DNA of 43,254 bases. Origin: Phocaeicola sp. (lineage in GTDB: Bacteria; Bacteroidota; Bacteroidia; Bacteroidales; Bacteroidaceae). Made by a program: the position numbers and the translations under genes. Where the stretch lies: positions 1 to 43,254 of the forward strand of contig JAHHQV010000018.1 of NCBI GenBank assembly GCA_020026175.1, read 5' to 3'. Each line of letters starts with the position of its first letter. Within the stretch, counting starts at the first letter, position 1. Positions 17,703-24,388 of the stretch are shown piece after piece. The notes under the pieces are model-generated. The model saw only the letters and a program-made list of their open reading frames with translations, did not search any database and was not told the DNA's origin.

Positions 17703-18353
17703 CTAATCCAAGTTAATCAAGCCATTCTTCATAGCCTTCATTACCAGTTCTACAGAATTTCTCACCCCAAGTTTAAAAAACAAATTCTTTCTATGAGATT
17801 CTACCGTATTGATAGACACATGAAGCAAATCAGCAATTTCCCTAGTCTGAAGTCCTTTAGATATGGCTATCAATACATCAAGTTCTCTACGAGTAAGATT
17901 ATTGTCAACAGGCAAAGATTCGGAAGATAAATTCATTCTTTTTTTTATCTTAAGAAAGTCTTCGCAGAAAAATGTTTTATTATACAAAACTTCTTTAATA
18001 GCTTTAACCAATTCGCCTGTATCGGCAGACTTCAGTACGACACCATCAACACGAGAAGCAATCATTCTCTTAACCATCCACGACTCTTCATGCATTGTAT
18101 TAATGATGATTTTTATTCCCGGCTGAATGGTCTTTATTCTGTCAACCAAATCAAAACCTGTCATATCTGGAAGTTCAATATCCGATATACATATTTGAAA
18201 GGCTCTTCCAGATATTAATTCCAAGGCCTCTGAAGCTGTTGAAGCTGTATACACTTCATCAACCTCTTTCATCTGCAATATTATATATTTCAAGCCTTGT
18301 AATATCAAAGAATGATCGTCTACCAACAAAGCTGAAATCTTATCATTATTCAT
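17703..18353 (-). CDS. LuxR/NarL-type response regulator
   Basis: This 216-residue regulator has a receiver domain at residues 1-125, with acidic pocket DDH at 12-14 and phosphoacceptor D58 in CISDIELPD. The switch residues are less typical (INTMHEES and VLKSAD, with Lys of the K-S pair present). The C-terminal LuxR helix-turn-helix lies near 150-210 (LTRRELDVLIAISKGLQTRE, then HVSINTVESHRKNLFFKLGV). It is downstream of, and on the same strand as, the TPR histidine kinase, its likely partner. A gap of 140 bases with its own possible -7 box (TTCCTTTG, 18417 to 18410) suggests separate expression. A textbook AGGAGG-type ribosome binding site precedes the start, which is unusual in this window. 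Confidence 0.93.
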   Translation of the reverse strand: MNNDKISALLVDDHSLILQGLKYIILQMKEVDEVYTASTASEALELISGRAFQICISDIELPDMTGFDLVDRIKTIQPGIKIIINTMHEESWMVKRMIASRVDGVVLKSADTGELVKAIKEVLYNKTFFCEDFLKIKKRMNLSSESLPVDNNLTRRELDVLIAISKGLQTREIADLLHVSINTVESHRKNLFFKLGVRNSVELVMKAMKNGLINLD

Positions 18354-18360
18354 ATTTTGC

Positions 18361-18367
18361 TCCTCCT
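18361..18367 (-). promoter_or_regulatory. Strong Shine-Dalgarno of the response regulator gene
   Basis: Minus-strand AGGAGGA (18367 to 18361) is 7 bases from ATG 18353. Most genes in the window lack such a site, so it supports this start and suggests efficient translation. Confidence 0.7.
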
Positions 18368-18493
18368 AATAAAGAATTAATTTTTCTTCACAACAATCAT
18401 GTTGTTTTGCAAAGGAAAGCAAATAAGACGAAACAAACATCACTGAAATCCGTGATTTACACAAAAAATCCTATTTGTTTCCAGACAAAATAA

Positions 18494-20374
18494 TCAAATC
18501 ACTACCTCAATATTTATCTCATCATCTATTGTAATACTTATAGTTCCCCCTATAACTTTCAAACGGTCCTCTATTGTAAGCAATCCTATACCTGTCTTAT
18601 CATTTTTAGATCTATCCCATACTCCATTGTAAGAAAATCTTATTGTCATAACATCATATTCAATTATCAGGACAACGACTACCTTATTTACATTACAATG
18701 TTTTATTATATTACTTATCAGTTCCTGGCATACTCTATACACTTCATACGAAACTTCATGTGGAATACTCACCCAATCAATGTCCGCATAAGAAGAGAAA
18801 TCAACATCAACTCCACTTTGTTCTGTAATTTTCCCAAAATAACTTCTAAGCATTTCGTTCAAATCTGAAAATTTAAAACTTGGAGGCATAAGTTCATGCG
18901 AAATTGTCCTAGCATTATTTCTTATATCATCAATAATCTTTACTGCTTTATCCTTAGAAATCTCAGTCACATCACTTCTCTTTATCTGAAGAATTGCTCC
19001 ATACAAATCATTACACACTCCATCATGCAATTCTTTTGCCAAACGCTTTCGTTCGTTCTCCAAACCTTCTATATATTTCCTTACAGATAAAAGTTCAGTC
19101 TCCTTTTTCTGAATACGTCGTTTATACTGAAGAAACAGTACAACAGCCACCAATAACACAACAATAACACCCAAATACAAAATCACACGCAAATGATAAG
19201 CCTTTTGTTCTGCCTTATCTCTTTCAAGACGTGATATCTCCAGCTCTTTAGCATTAATATTATACTTAGCATAAAGTTCGGACATGTCCTTACCGATTTT
19301 TTTATTTGATATAGAATCGTTCAGTTCGTATGCATTCCGAAGATTGCTATAAGCTCTAATGTAATTGTCTAATCCTGCATAATTCTTTGCTAGAAGAATA
19401 TTATATTTCACATCCCCTATTTGAGATGCTATCTTGGGATTGCCTATCAATATTTCATTACTTTCGCTATATTTCCCAAACCAGTTATAAACACTTGATT
19501 TTACTGCCATATACTCTAATGCAGTAGGATGCCCTTCTGGTATTTTCAAAAAGAGTTCATCTCCTTGTTTGAGATATGGTAAAATAGAGTCTTTCTTATT
19601 CCATAACTGATAAGAACTTATCAAAGGGCTGATTGAACTCATAGCCATAAGAGGAGAATCATGAGTTAAAGCATTTGCTATGTTTTGCTTCAATATTTCT
19701 ACAGACTCTGCATACTTTCCTATTCTGGCATAGCTGCCTGACAATAATATTCTGGCATATATCTGTCTGACAAGTATTCCTGACTTGTCAGCATACTCAA
19801 CTGAATAGTTTGCATTTCCTATAGCTTCATCAAATCTTGAATTGCCAAAATACATTGCACCTATATTATAATAAATTGATGAAAGAGTTTCATAATCTCC
19901 TGATTGTTTACCATAATCGGCAGCCTTGTTATAATAATAAATAGAAGAATCCTGCTTACCAAGCTTGCGATAAACCACTCCTAAGGAAGCTGCTACATTT
20001 GCATCAAAATCATAGTCTTTCTCACCCATTTCCAAGGATGACAAAAATATTTTAAGATATTCTGATCTTGATTTTTCAAAATCACCTATACTATAATAAT
20101 AATTTGCTTCGGTATTTTTAAGATAAAGATAAGCACGATCGGTATAATCAGGATTGTCATATAAAGAAAGTCCTTTATTAAGATAAAAAAACGTAGAATC
20201 TAAATTTATGGTTTCATAGCACACTGCAAGATTTTGGTATATATCGCAAAGTTTAACTTTTTCAGAATCAACCGAACGATACAACTCACTCTTTAGACTA
20301 TCTATTTCATTATTACTTGCAAACAAAAAAACAGGAAAAACAACAGATGAAAACAACTTAAGAAATTTGCTCAT
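18494..20374 (-). CDS. Sensor histidine kinase with periplasmic TPR domain
   Basis: This 626-residue protein has a signal peptide (MSKFLKLFSSVVFPVFLFAS), a TPR array across about residues 25-385, one transmembrane helix near 393-413, a coiled coil, and a HisKA_3 dimerisation domain with H450 in LAKELHDGVCNDL. A C-terminal HATPase domain has N-box ELISNIIKHCN and G-box TGIGLLTIEDRL. The TPRs should face the periplasm and sense a peptide or protein ligand; phosphate would pass to the NarL-type regulator encoded next to it. Oddity: the usual ATP-lid Asp-x-Gly motif is replaced by SYNGVWD, so nucleotide binding may be altered. It is divergent from the small-peptide unit at 20556-20852. A -7 box (TATATTTG, 20407 to 20400) lies 26 bases upstream. 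Confidence 0.9.
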   Translation of the reverse strand: MSKFLKLFSSVVFPVFLFASNNEIDSLKSELYRSVDSEKVKLCDIYQNLAVCYETINLDSTFFYLNKGLSLYDNPDYTDRAYLYLKNTEANYYYSIGDFEKSRSEYLKIFLSSLEMGEKDYDFDANVAASLGVVYRKLGKQDSSIYYYNKAADYGKQSGDYETLSSIYYNIGAMYFGNSRFDEAIGNANYSVEYADKSGILVRQIYARILLSGSYARIGKYAESVEILKQNIANALTHDSPLMAMSSISPLISSYQLWNKKDSILPYLKQGDELFLKIPEGHPTALEYMAVKSSVYNWFGKYSESNEILIGNPKIASQIGDVKYNILLAKNYAGLDNYIRAYSNLRNAYELNDSISNKKIGKDMSELYAKYNINAKELEISRLERDKAEQKAYHLRVILYLGVIVVLLVAVVLFLQYKRRIQKKETELLSVRKYIEGLENERKRLAKELHDGVCNDLYGAILQIKRSDVTEISKDKAVKIIDDIRNNARTISHELMPPSFKFSDLNEMLRSYFGKITEQSGVDVDFSSYADIDWVSIPHEVSYEVYRVCQELISNIIKHCNVNKVVVVLIIEYDVMTIRFSYNGVWDRSKNDKTGIGLLTIEDRLKVIGGTISITIDDEINIEVVI

Positions 20375-20399
20375 AAAAAAGATTTTAAATTTTATAGTG

Positions 20400-20407
20400 C
20401 AAATATA
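20400..20407 (-). promoter_or_regulatory. -7 box of the histidine kinase gene
   Basis: Minus-strand TATATTTG is a full match to TAnnTTTG, 26 bases before ATG 20374. A TTG (20426 to 20424) is 16 bases upstream, slightly short spacing. Confidence 0.5.
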
Positions 20408-20458
20408 AGATATAGACTTTTATCAAGCATAGCTTAAAAGACCAGAAAAAAACAAATG

Positions 20459-20539
20459 AAAACATGTTATTAAACATCTTTCTTGATTTACATCAACAAA
20501 TCATTATATTTTCGAAAAACATGTCATAAAACATGTTTT
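20459..20539. repeat. Two direct repeats and an inverted repeat in the kinase/peptide intergenic region
   Basis: AAAACATGTTATTAAACAT (20459-20477) recurs as AAAACATGTCATAAAACAT (20516-20534), 17 of 19 bases identical and 57 bases apart. The second copy extends into a perfect inverted repeat, AAAACATGT (20516-20524), six bases, then ACATGTTTT (20531-20539). The palindrome ACATGT occurs three times (20462, 20519, 20531). The right arm covers the place where the -33 element of the plus-strand promoter should be. This is the pattern of a regulator binding region; the adjacent LuxR-type regulator is the obvious candidate, which is inference. Confidence 0.65.
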
Positions 20540-20555
20540 ACAAGAAAAAAGTACT

Positions 20556-20563
20556 TATCTTTG
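20556..20563 (+). promoter_or_regulatory. -7 box of the small-peptide transcript
   Basis: TATCTTTG is a full match to TAnnTTTG. The -33 position (about 20533-20537) is not a good TTTG and lies in the inverted repeat, which fits a promoter that needs or is blocked by a bound regulator. Transcription would begin near 20570, giving a leader of about 160 bases before the 32-codon ORF. Confidence 0.6.
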
Positions 20564-20576
20564 CATCGAAATCAAA

Positions 20577-20674
20577 GACCGGGAGGTCGCTAACTTAACT
20601 AAACACATAAATAATATAAAGGTTATTAGGTAAAATGATTAAGGTAAAGTTCGAAGGTTGGCCGTGAGGTTCGC
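20577..20674 (+). other. Structured leader with repeated motif, upstream of the small ORF
   Basis: The leader holds a small hairpin GACC-GGGA-GGTC (20577-20588). A motif occurs twice: CCGGGAGGTCGC (20579-20590) and CCGTGAGGTTCGC (20662-20674). The second copy can form only a weak G:U hairpin. I do not recognise a known riboswitch or Rfam family. The repeat may be a regulatory RNA element or a protein or small-RNA target. Confidence 0.4.
20635..20667 (+). CDS. Possible 10-codon upstream ORF in the leader
   Basis: ATG at 20635 opens a frame encoding MIKVKFEGWP that stops with TGA at 20665-20667. The stop codon lies inside the second copy of the repeated leader motif. There is no strong ribosome binding site (TTAGGT nearby). 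It could be a leader peptide or chance; such a short frame cannot be judged from one sequence. Confidence 0.25.
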   Translation: MIKVKFEGWP

Positions 20675-20729
20675 CTAAGAAAAAAGATGTTTTAAAGTTT
20701 TATTAACTTAAAAAAGAAAGGATAACATT

Positions 20730-20828
20730 ATGAAAAAGGTAAAAAGTATTTTAAACAAGATTGCCAACATCAACCCTATGGTTTGGGGTTATGTAATGTT
20801 GAACAACAACATGGCAGACAAGAACTAA
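20730..20828 (+). CDS. Small protein of 32 residues, unknown function
   Basis: ATG 20730 to TAA 20828 encodes a 32-residue peptide with a basic N-terminus (MKKVKSILNKIANI), a hydrophobic or aromatic middle (NPMVWGYVML), and a polar Asn-rich end (NNNMADKN). Evidence that it is real: AAAGGA (20717-20722) sits 7 bases before the ATG, a -7 box lies upstream, and an intrinsic terminator begins 10 bases after the stop. I do not recognise it. The shape is compatible with a membrane-active or exported signalling peptide, but no cleavage site is certain. It is divergent from the TPR histidine kinase, with repeats between them. Confidence 0.6.
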   Translation: MKKVKSILNKIANINPMVWGYVMLNNNMADKN

Positions 20829-20837
20829 TTCTTTTTC

Positions 20838-20855
20838 GGGCCGCACGGCCCCTTT
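20838..20855 (+). terminator. Intrinsic terminator after the small ORF
   Basis: GGGCC (20838-20842), loop GCAC, GGCCC (20847-20851) is followed by CTTTT. This is a compact GC-rich hairpin standing out from AT-rich surroundings. It would give a transcript of about 280 bases. Confidence 0.8.
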
Positions 20856-20892
20856 TGAATGAAAATCAGACCCACAATCGGGTTCAAATAAG

Positions 20893-20923
20893 AAAGCGAC
20901 TATATATTGAATATAGTCGCTTT
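20893..20923. terminator. Terminator downstream of the EamA gene
   Basis: A perfect 13-base stem AAAGCGACTATAT (20893-20905) with ATATAGTCGCTTT (20911-20923), loop ATTGA, precedes a T-rich run on the plus strand; on the minus strand it follows the EamA stop codon by 8 bases. It is probably bidirectional. Confidence 0.82.
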
Positions 20924-20931
20924 TATTTTTA

Positions 20932-21795
20932 TCATCTCTTCAGTATAAGTATTGTTACAGCAGTTATAATCAATGTTATCCCTGCTGCTATAGTAAGCGA
21001 AAAAGCCTCACCAAAAACCAGTATTCCAACAATCACGGCTGTCACCGGCTCCATAGCACCCAATACAGAAGCCTGAGTGGCACCTATATACTTGATAGCC
21101 TCTATAAGAGTGATGTTAGAGACTATTGTAGGTATTATGGCAAGCATCAGCAAATTTCCGGCAGCACTTAAATCAGGAATCGGATGCAAGGCACCTATAA
21201 CAGTCATACCTGACAACAATGTTATAGCACCAAACATGAAGACATAAAATGTAAGACGTAGTCCCTGCAACTCCTTGTTTTTTCTTTGTCCTACAGCTAC
21301 CAGATACAAAGCATAGCCTACAGCCGATAAAAGGACTATAAATACTCCCGACAAGTTCGTTTCGCCATTTGTATCGGTAAATGACAAAGCATAAACTCCG
21401 CCAATAGCCAACATTATAGATAATGTACGCCACACTGAGTTTTTCTCATTAAAGAAAGCCATCATGATGAGTGTAGTGATAACAGGATACATAAAATGTA
21501 TGGTAGTGGCAACACCCGAAGGCATGAACATATATCCCCAAAGAAGAAATACAGAAGAAATGAGATAGAAAAATGCCAGCAACAACAAAGTTGGCAAGTC
21601 AGACTTATCTATCTTGAACGAAACCCCTCTCACCTTCAACAATAATGCCAACGACAATGTAGCAAAAAGGAAACGATAGGCAAGAACATTCATAAAATCC
21701 ATGCCATGCAGCATGGCAGGGATTGCAAACAATGGAATCAAACCGAAAGAAGCCGATGATATAATTCCATATATAAACCCATTTATCTTTTTCAT
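20932..21795 (-). CDS. EamA/DMT family transporter
   Basis: A 287-residue membrane protein with ten predicted helices in two EamA repeats. The first begins MKKINGFIYGIISSASFGLI and the second has GYALYLVAV through LGAMEPVTAVIVGILVFGEA, the typical end-of-repeat proline/glutamate pattern. Drug/metabolite transporters of this type usually export amino acids or metabolites; the substrate is unknown. The frame extends to 21837 (MIVFVVLFKLIVII), but that would add an unneeded hydrophobic segment and would run into the rny terminator hairpin (21837-21874), so ATG 21795 is preferred. It is a separate unit from rny. Confidence 0.9.
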   Translation of the reverse strand: MKKINGFIYGIISSASFGLIPLFAIPAMLHGMDFMNVLAYRFLFATLSLALLLKVRGVSFKIDKSDLPTLLLLAFFYLISSVFLLWGYMFMPSGVATTIHFMYPVITTLIMMAFFNEKNSVWRTLSIMLAIGGVYALSFTDTNGETNLSGVFIVLLSAVGYALYLVAVGQRKNKELQGLRLTFYVFMFGAITLLSGMTVIGALHPIPDLSAAGNLLMLAIIPTIVSNITLIEAIKYIGATQASVLGAMEPVTAVIVGILVFGEAFSLTIAAGITLIITAVTILILKR

Positions 21796-21836
21796 TATAA
21801 TGACTATTAGTTTAAAAAGAACCACAAAGACAATCA

Positions 21837-21874
21837 AAGAGGCTGATTCGATACCAATCTCGAATCAGCCTCTT
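21837..21874 (-). terminator. Terminator after rny
   Basis: A perfect 15-base stem AAGAGGCTGATTCGA (21837-21851) with TCGAATCAGCCTCTT (21860-21874) and an 8-base loop lies 23 bases beyond the rny stop. The T tract on the minus strand is moderate (TTGATTGTCTTT). Confidence 0.8.
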
Positions 21875-21897
21875 ATATAAATCTTTTCTATATCGTT

Positions 21898-23433
21898 TTA
21901 TTTTGCAAAGCTTACAGAACGAGTTTCACGTATTACCGTAATCTTAACCTGTCCTGGATAAGTCATTTCATCCTGAATTTTCTTTGCAATCTCTGTAGAC
22001 AAACTTTCAGTCTGCTTATCGTCAATCTTATCTGCACCTACAATAACACGTAGTTCACGTCCTGCCTGGATTGCATAAGTCTTAGTAACACCTGGATAAG
22101 ACATTGCAAGCTGTTCCAAATCATTAAGACGCTTGATATATGCCTCAACAATTTCACGACGAGCACCAGGACGTGCACCCGAAATAGCATCACACACCTG
22201 TACGATAGGTGCCAGCAAACTGTTCATTTCCACTTCATCGTGGTGTGCACCGATAGCATTACATATATCAGCTTTTTCCTTATACTTCTCTGCAAGTTTC
22301 ATACCAAGCAGTGCATGTGGCAATTCTGGTTCCTCATCAGGCACCTTACCTATATCATGAAGCAGTCCGGCACGTTTTGCTTTTTTAGGATTAAGTCCGA
22401 GTTCAGAAGCCATCACAGCACAAAGGTTGGCTGTTTCGCGCGCATGCTGCAACAAATTCTGTCCATATGAAGAACGATACTTCATCTTACCTATTATACG
22501 AATCAGCTCTGGATGCAATCCGTGTATACCCAGGTCGATAGTTGTACGCTTACCAGTTTCAATGATTTCCTCTTCCACCTGCTTACGAACCTTTGCAACC
22601 ACCTCTTCAATACGAGCCGGATGTATACGTCCGTCTGTAACGAGTTGATGCAATGCCAGACGCGCTATTTCGCGACGAACCGGGTCGAAAGCAGAAAGGA
22701 CAATAGCTTCAGGAGTATCATCTACAACTATTTCTACACCAGTGGCAGCCTCCAAAGCACGTATATTACGTCCTTCACGACCAATGATGCGTCCTTTTAT
22801 CTCGTCAGATTCAATATGGAAGACTGTTACCGAATTTTCTATTGCAGTTTCTGTTGCCACACGCTGAATAGACTGTATCACGATGCGTTTTGCCTCTCTG
22901 TTGGCCGTAAGCTTGGCATCGTCCATTATATCATTTATATACGACTGTGCCTCTGTCTTAGCCTCATCCTTAAGAGACTCAACAAGTCTTTCCTTTGCTT
23001 CTTCGGCAGACAATCCTGAAAGAGCTTCGAGTTTTTCTCTTTCCTGCGATTGCAACACGTTGAGTTCCTCCTTCTTCTTTTCTACAATCACCAGCTGTGC
23101 ATCAAGATTCTCCTTGATAGCTTCTGTTTCGTTACGCTTGCGCTGAAGTTCTTCATTCTTCTGATTGATCACCATTTCGCGCTGCTTCAACTTATTTTCA
23201 GCCTGCTGTATCTTCTGATTGCGTGCAGCGACTTCTTTCTCCAAATCAGCCTTCTTGTTCAGAAATTTCTCCTTGACTTCAAGAAGCTTGTTTTTCTTTA
23301 TTACTTCGGCTTCTGTCTCAGCCTCTTTAATAATATTTTCATACTTTGCCTTCAGACCATATCTGAAAAACATATATGAAAGAGCACCTCCCACCAAGAA
23401 GGCTACAACCGTTAATATTACTGTTGTCAACAT
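21898..23433 (-). CDS. rny: Ribonuclease Y
   Basis: RNase Y is a membrane-bound endoribonuclease that begins mRNA decay. The 511-residue protein has an N-terminal transmembrane helix (about 3-24, TVILTVVAFLVGGALSYMFF), a long charged coiled coil (about 30-190), a KH RNA-binding domain near 205-265 (IKGRIIGREGRNIRALEAAT), and an HD domain near 330-425 with the metal pair in LLHDIGK near 357-363. The length is normal for the family. It lies downstream of zapA on the same strand, separated by a terminator-like hairpin, so it may rely partly on read-through. Confidence 0.96.
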   Translation of the reverse strand: MLTTVILTVVAFLVGGALSYMFFRYGLKAKYENIIKEAETEAEVIKKNKLLEVKEKFLNKKADLEKEVAARNQKIQQAENKLKQREMVINQKNEELQRKRNETEAIKENLDAQLVIVEKKKEELNVLQSQEREKLEALSGLSAEEAKERLVESLKDEAKTEAQSYINDIMDDAKLTANREAKRIVIQSIQRVATETAIENSVTVFHIESDEIKGRIIGREGRNIRALEAATGVEIVVDDTPEAIVLSAFDPVRREIARLALHQLVTDGRIHPARIEEVVAKVRKQVEEEIIETGKRTTIDLGIHGLHPELIRIIGKMKYRSSYGQNLLQHARETANLCAVMASELGLNPKKAKRAGLLHDIGKVPDEEPELPHALLGMKLAEKYKEKADICNAIGAHHDEVEMNSLLAPIVQVCDAISGARPGARREIVEAYIKRLNDLEQLAMSYPGVTKTYAIQAGRELRVIVGADKIDDKQTESLSTEIAKKIQDEMTYPGQVKITVIRETRSVSFAK

Positions 23434-23462
23434 TTTAATTTAAATTTTGAATATAAATAAAA

Positions 23463-23507
23463 ACGCACAAGCAACGAATAAGAACCCTCATTCGAATACT
23501 TGTGCGT
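23463..23507 (-). terminator. Terminator between zapA and rny
   Basis: ACGCACAAG (23463-23471) pairs with CTTGTGCGT (23499-23507), with further pairing inside (CGAAT with ATTCG). On the minus strand it is followed by TTTTTATTTAT. It should end the zapA transcript or reduce read-through into rny. Confidence 0.75.
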
Positions 23508-23543
23508 GAATCTCCTTTACAATATACCATCACTATACAAAGA

Positions 23544-23834
23544 CTATTCCTTGGCTATATAATTGTCCAAGTCCTCTTCCAGTTGTTTCAATTTTTCCAT
23601 ATACGGGCCGGTATCGTTTCTGTCCTTAAGCACCACGTTTTCGTAAGCCAGTTCCAAGGCAGCCATAGCCCAATGTTTCACCGTACTGAAATTAGGATAA
23701 AGTCTCCTATATTTGTTTAGTTTATTATCAATCTGTTTGGCAGCGTCGCGATAGTAAATTTCCTCATCACGTTTTATAGTAAGAGGATACCGGTCGTTGT
23801 CAACCATCAAATGTATCTTCAATTTGTCGTCCAT
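23544..23834 (-). CDS. zapA: Cell division protein ZapA
   Basis: ZapA binds and bundles FtsZ filaments at the division site. The 96-residue protein has the family layout: an N-terminal beta segment (KLKIHLMVDNDRYPLTIKRD), then a helix with YYRDAAKQIDNKLNKYR, and a C-terminal coiled-coil helix (MEKLKQLEEDLDNYIAKE) with the ALELAYENV segment between. It is 27 bases downstream of a small coiled-coil gene on the same strand; the two probably form one unit. Confidence 0.88.
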   Translation of the reverse strand: MDDKLKIHLMVDNDRYPLTIKRDEEIYYRDAAKQIDNKLNKYRRLYPNFSTVKHWAMAALELAYENVVLKDRNDTGPYMEKLKQLEEDLDNYIAKE

Positions 23835-23861
23835 ATATCTTGTTGTTTACACCTACGATAA

Positions 23862-24155
23862 TCATTCGTTAAGCAAAGCAATACATTTATCGACTTCACG
23901 CACCAGCTTCGCAATCCTCTGTTTTGTATCTCTGATTTCACTGTCATTGACACTTATCATGCGAGCCATCTTCAAGTTTCTATATCTGACTTCAAGTTCA
24001 TTCACACTATCTTCCAGTCCTTGAATTCTATTTTCCCTTTGTGATAAAAGTTCTTTCAGTTCCGCATTTTCTTTCTTCAACTCATCATATAAAAAAAGAA
24101 TATGCCTCAATTTTCCTTCAAAACTGTTCAATAGTATCTTGTCATCTTCTGTCAT
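23862..24155 (-). CDS. Small coiled-coil protein upstream of zapA
   Basis: This 97-residue protein is almost entirely heptad-like coiled coil (KLRHILFLYDELKKENAELK, then LSQRENRIQGLEDSVNELEV), with no signal peptide or membrane segment. I do not recognise a named family. Its position directly before zapA suggests a division role analogous to ZapB, a coiled-coil partner of ZapA in enterobacteria. That is inference from context only. The start ATG 24155 lies downstream of a good promoter. Confidence 0.75.
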   Translation of the reverse strand: MTEDDKILLNSFEGKLRHILFLYDELKKENAELKELLSQRENRIQGLEDSVNELEVRYRNLKMARMISVNDSEIRDTKQRIAKLVREVDKCIALLNE

Positions 24156-24179
24156 CTAATATACAAAATTTTCTATTGA

Positions 24180-24209
24180 CAAATATAGTATATTAGTTGG
24201 ATATACAAA
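24180..24209 (-). promoter_or_regulatory. Promoter of the coiled-coil gene and zapA
   Basis: On the minus strand TTTG (24209 to 24206) and TATATTTG (24187 to 24180) are separated by 18 bases. The -7 box lies 24 bases before ATG 24155. Confidence 0.55.
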
Positions 24210-24337
24210 AATATTTTCAAGAAATTATAAAAATAATCAATGATTGAAGATTTCAGGCAACAAGAAATATCTGAAAACGCACTCTAACAAAAGCATACCT
24301 CACTTTTGGTATATTAGTTATTCAATATAATGAGTAA

Positions 24338-24369
24338 TTGCAGTTTTACCCAAAAAAACACTATATTTG
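24338..24369 (+). promoter_or_regulatory. Promoter of the radical SAM gene
   Basis: TTG (24338-24340) and TATATTTG (24362-24369) are separated by 21 bases, and the -7 box is 19 bases before the ATG, so the leader is very short. Confidence 0.55.
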
Positions 24370-24388
24370 CAACAATTAAAGCGATTTT

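Noticed and set aside
18391..18406. Short inverted repeat ACAACA-ATCA-TGTTGT upstream of the response regulator
   Set aside because: Six-base arms in AT-rich DNA are expected by chance and there is no second copy to support an operator.
23434..23543. Possible 6S RNA between zapA and rny
   Set aside because: ssrS lies by zapA in many bacteria, but this gap is only 110 bases and is filled by a hairpin followed by a T run, which fits a terminator.
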